A stretch of 20,580 bases of DNA from Bacillota bacterium. GTDB taxonomy: Bacteria > Bacillota > Clostridia > Christensenellales > UBA1242. A model generated the notes under the pieces. It was not told the DNA's origin, did no database searches, and was given only the letters and a program-made list of their open reading frames with translations. The stretch is taken from positions 1 through 20,580 of the forward strand of contig WQSK01000010.1 of NCBI GenBank assembly GCA_009787915.1, in the 5' to 3' direction. A program made the position numbers and the translations under genes. Position 1 is the first letter of the stretch; each line of letters starts with the position of its first letter. Positions 19,719-20,580 of the stretch are shown piece by piece.

Positions 19719-20235
19719 GTTGCGCGCGGAGCGCTGTCACGGGTATACTCTCCTTGAAACAGTCTTTGCGTCTGCGGAACTCGCAAGCAACCAACACGTC
19801 CCAACCCACAAGAAAAGCCAAATCCGTAAAAAAAGGCTTGCTCGGACAGTCCTCGACGCTTTGCCTCTTTCAAGTAGATATACCTGTGCGCGCTCCAACT
19901 CAAAAAACTCTCCTTACTCCGCACTGGTCGGAATGTTCCCGCACACTTATCGCGTGCGGTTTGCCAATCCACTGCAAGCACGGATTCCTTAGCAAACCGC
20001 ACTCCGCGCGGGAGCCTTATCACAAGACGCACCCAACATATTTAAACCCCATCCAATAACCCACTCGCCCGTGTGCAAAAGTGATACTTTCTTCAGCCTC
20101 CGCAACGCCTTTGGCAACCGCTCGCAAAGCGAGCCATCAAATAACGTGAGGACAAGCGAAGAAAGGATTACCTTTGCACAAAGGGGCAGACCGTGGCTGG
20201 CGCCAAAAAAACTTACAAAACATATGATAAAACCC
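19719..20235. other. Gene-free, hairpin-rich stretch upstream of the rRNA operon
   Basis: About 517 bp with no convincing gene. Frames are open on both strands at once over 19699-20059 and none has a Shine-Dalgarno, a leaderless promoter or domain content. It is more GC-rich than the flanks. Inverted repeats include GTGCGGTTTGC (19954-19964) with GCAAACCGCAC (19992-20002) and an inner AATCC/GGATT; CCGCAC (19940-19945) that could compete for the same arm; GCTCGC-aaa-GCGAGC (20120-20134); and CCTTTG-ca-CAAAGG (20171-20184). It could be a dispersed repeat, a decayed element or a structured RNA. I could not match it to RNase P RNA, tmRNA or SRP RNA. Confidence 0.5.
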
Positions 20236-20264
20236 TTGACATTTTTCCAGAACTATGTTAGTAT
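20236..20264 (+). promoter_or_regulatory. rRNA operon promoter
   Basis: TTGACA 20236-20241, 17-bp spacer, extended TGT, TAGTAT 20259-20264. The predicted start near 20271 gives a leader of about 208 nt before 16S. A TATACT at 20262-20267 is an alternative -10 at poorer spacing. Confidence 0.8.
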
Positions 20265-20305
20265 ACTGGTCTGTGTGCGTAAAATAAATTGCGCGCGCAC
20301 GGGAT

Positions 20306-20320
20306 TGTTCTTTGAAAACT
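20306..20320 (+). promoter_or_regulatory. boxA-like antitermination site in the rRNA leader
   Basis: TGTTCTTTGAAAACT matches the boxA-type motif found before 16S genes in Bacillota, where NusB-S10 binds to suppress termination. A perfect 8-bp hairpin, AAACAAAA (20408-20415)/TTTTGTTT (20420-20427), lies between it and 16S. Confidence 0.75.
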
Positions 20321-20478
20321 TAATACCAAGCACATTTGTACAAAAACAAAATAATTGTTCTTGTCAAATTTTTTGTATACAAAACAGTATATTCAATTCA
20401 ACGCGCGAAACAAAAGTGATTTTGTTTTGAGGCAAAAATCAAATCATATATCTTTGTAGCAATACATTTATATAACAA

Positions 20479-20580
<102 letters not shown>

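Noticed and set aside
19523..20032. 169-aa minus-strand frame downstream of the two-TM protein gene
   Set aside because: It overlaps the 3' end of a well-supported gene and its terminator, lacks a Shine-Dalgarno or promoter at its start and shows no domain. It is treated as part of the unexplained stretch.
20408..20427. Hairpin in the rRNA leader as a terminator
   Set aside because: No T-run follows and a boxA antitermination site precedes it. It is more likely part of leader folding or processing.
20071..20430. 119-aa plus-strand frame across the rRNA promoter
   Set aside because: It crosses the rRNA promoter and boxA leader, so it is not a gene.

Overview
The window looks like chromosomal DNA from a Bacillota-like (Gram-positive, probably uncultured clostridial) bacterium. 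The evidence is a 5' 16S rRNA end with a clostridial-style start, a leader with a TGTTCTTTGAAAAC boxA-like antitermination motif, an AddA/AddB (not RecBCD) recombination pair, a Firmicutes-style YidC without a large N-terminal domain, and a rpmH-rnpA-yidC-jag core. UGA is used as a stop. The taxonomic placement is inference. Nothing here looks like prophage.

Layout. 1-4344: the 3' end of dnaA, a convergent HD-domain hydrolase, then rpmH, rnpA, an inserted XRE regulator with a divergent small unknown gene, yidC and jag/khpB. 4358-5916: three unrecognised genes (a CxxC protein, a 159-aa protein and a 77-aa protein), the first two divergent from a shared promoter region. 5920-7557: rplK-rplA with a possible L1 autoregulatory leader, a small unknown gene and terminators. 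7556-9302 (minus strand): HicB-like protein, cytoplasmic class A beta-lactamase-like serine hydrolase and a nucleotidyltransferase-fold protein. 9500-18304: small membrane protein, short ComEC, TspO-like membrane protein, holA, addB, addA. 18354-18898: a ParD-like/ParE toxin-antitoxin pair. 18966-19649: a strongly signalled two-TM protein. 19719-20235: a hairpin-rich stretch with no convincing gene. 20236-20580: rRNA promoter, leader and start of 16S.

Three signals stand out. (1) Most genes that follow a promoter appear leaderless: a sigma70-type TTGACA-N17/18-TATAAT-like promoter, often with an extended -10 TGN, places the expected transcription start at or within a few bases of the ATG/GTG, and there is no Shine-Dalgarno. 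Operon-internal genes and ribosomal-protein leaders do have Shine-Dalgarno sequences. (2) A run of nine G lies in the -35/-10 spacer of the promoter at 5125-5154, the layout of a phase-variable promoter. (3) Five units of a GC-rich palindromic repeat family sit in frame inside jag and addA without breaking them, resembling in principle the Rickettsia palindromic elements.
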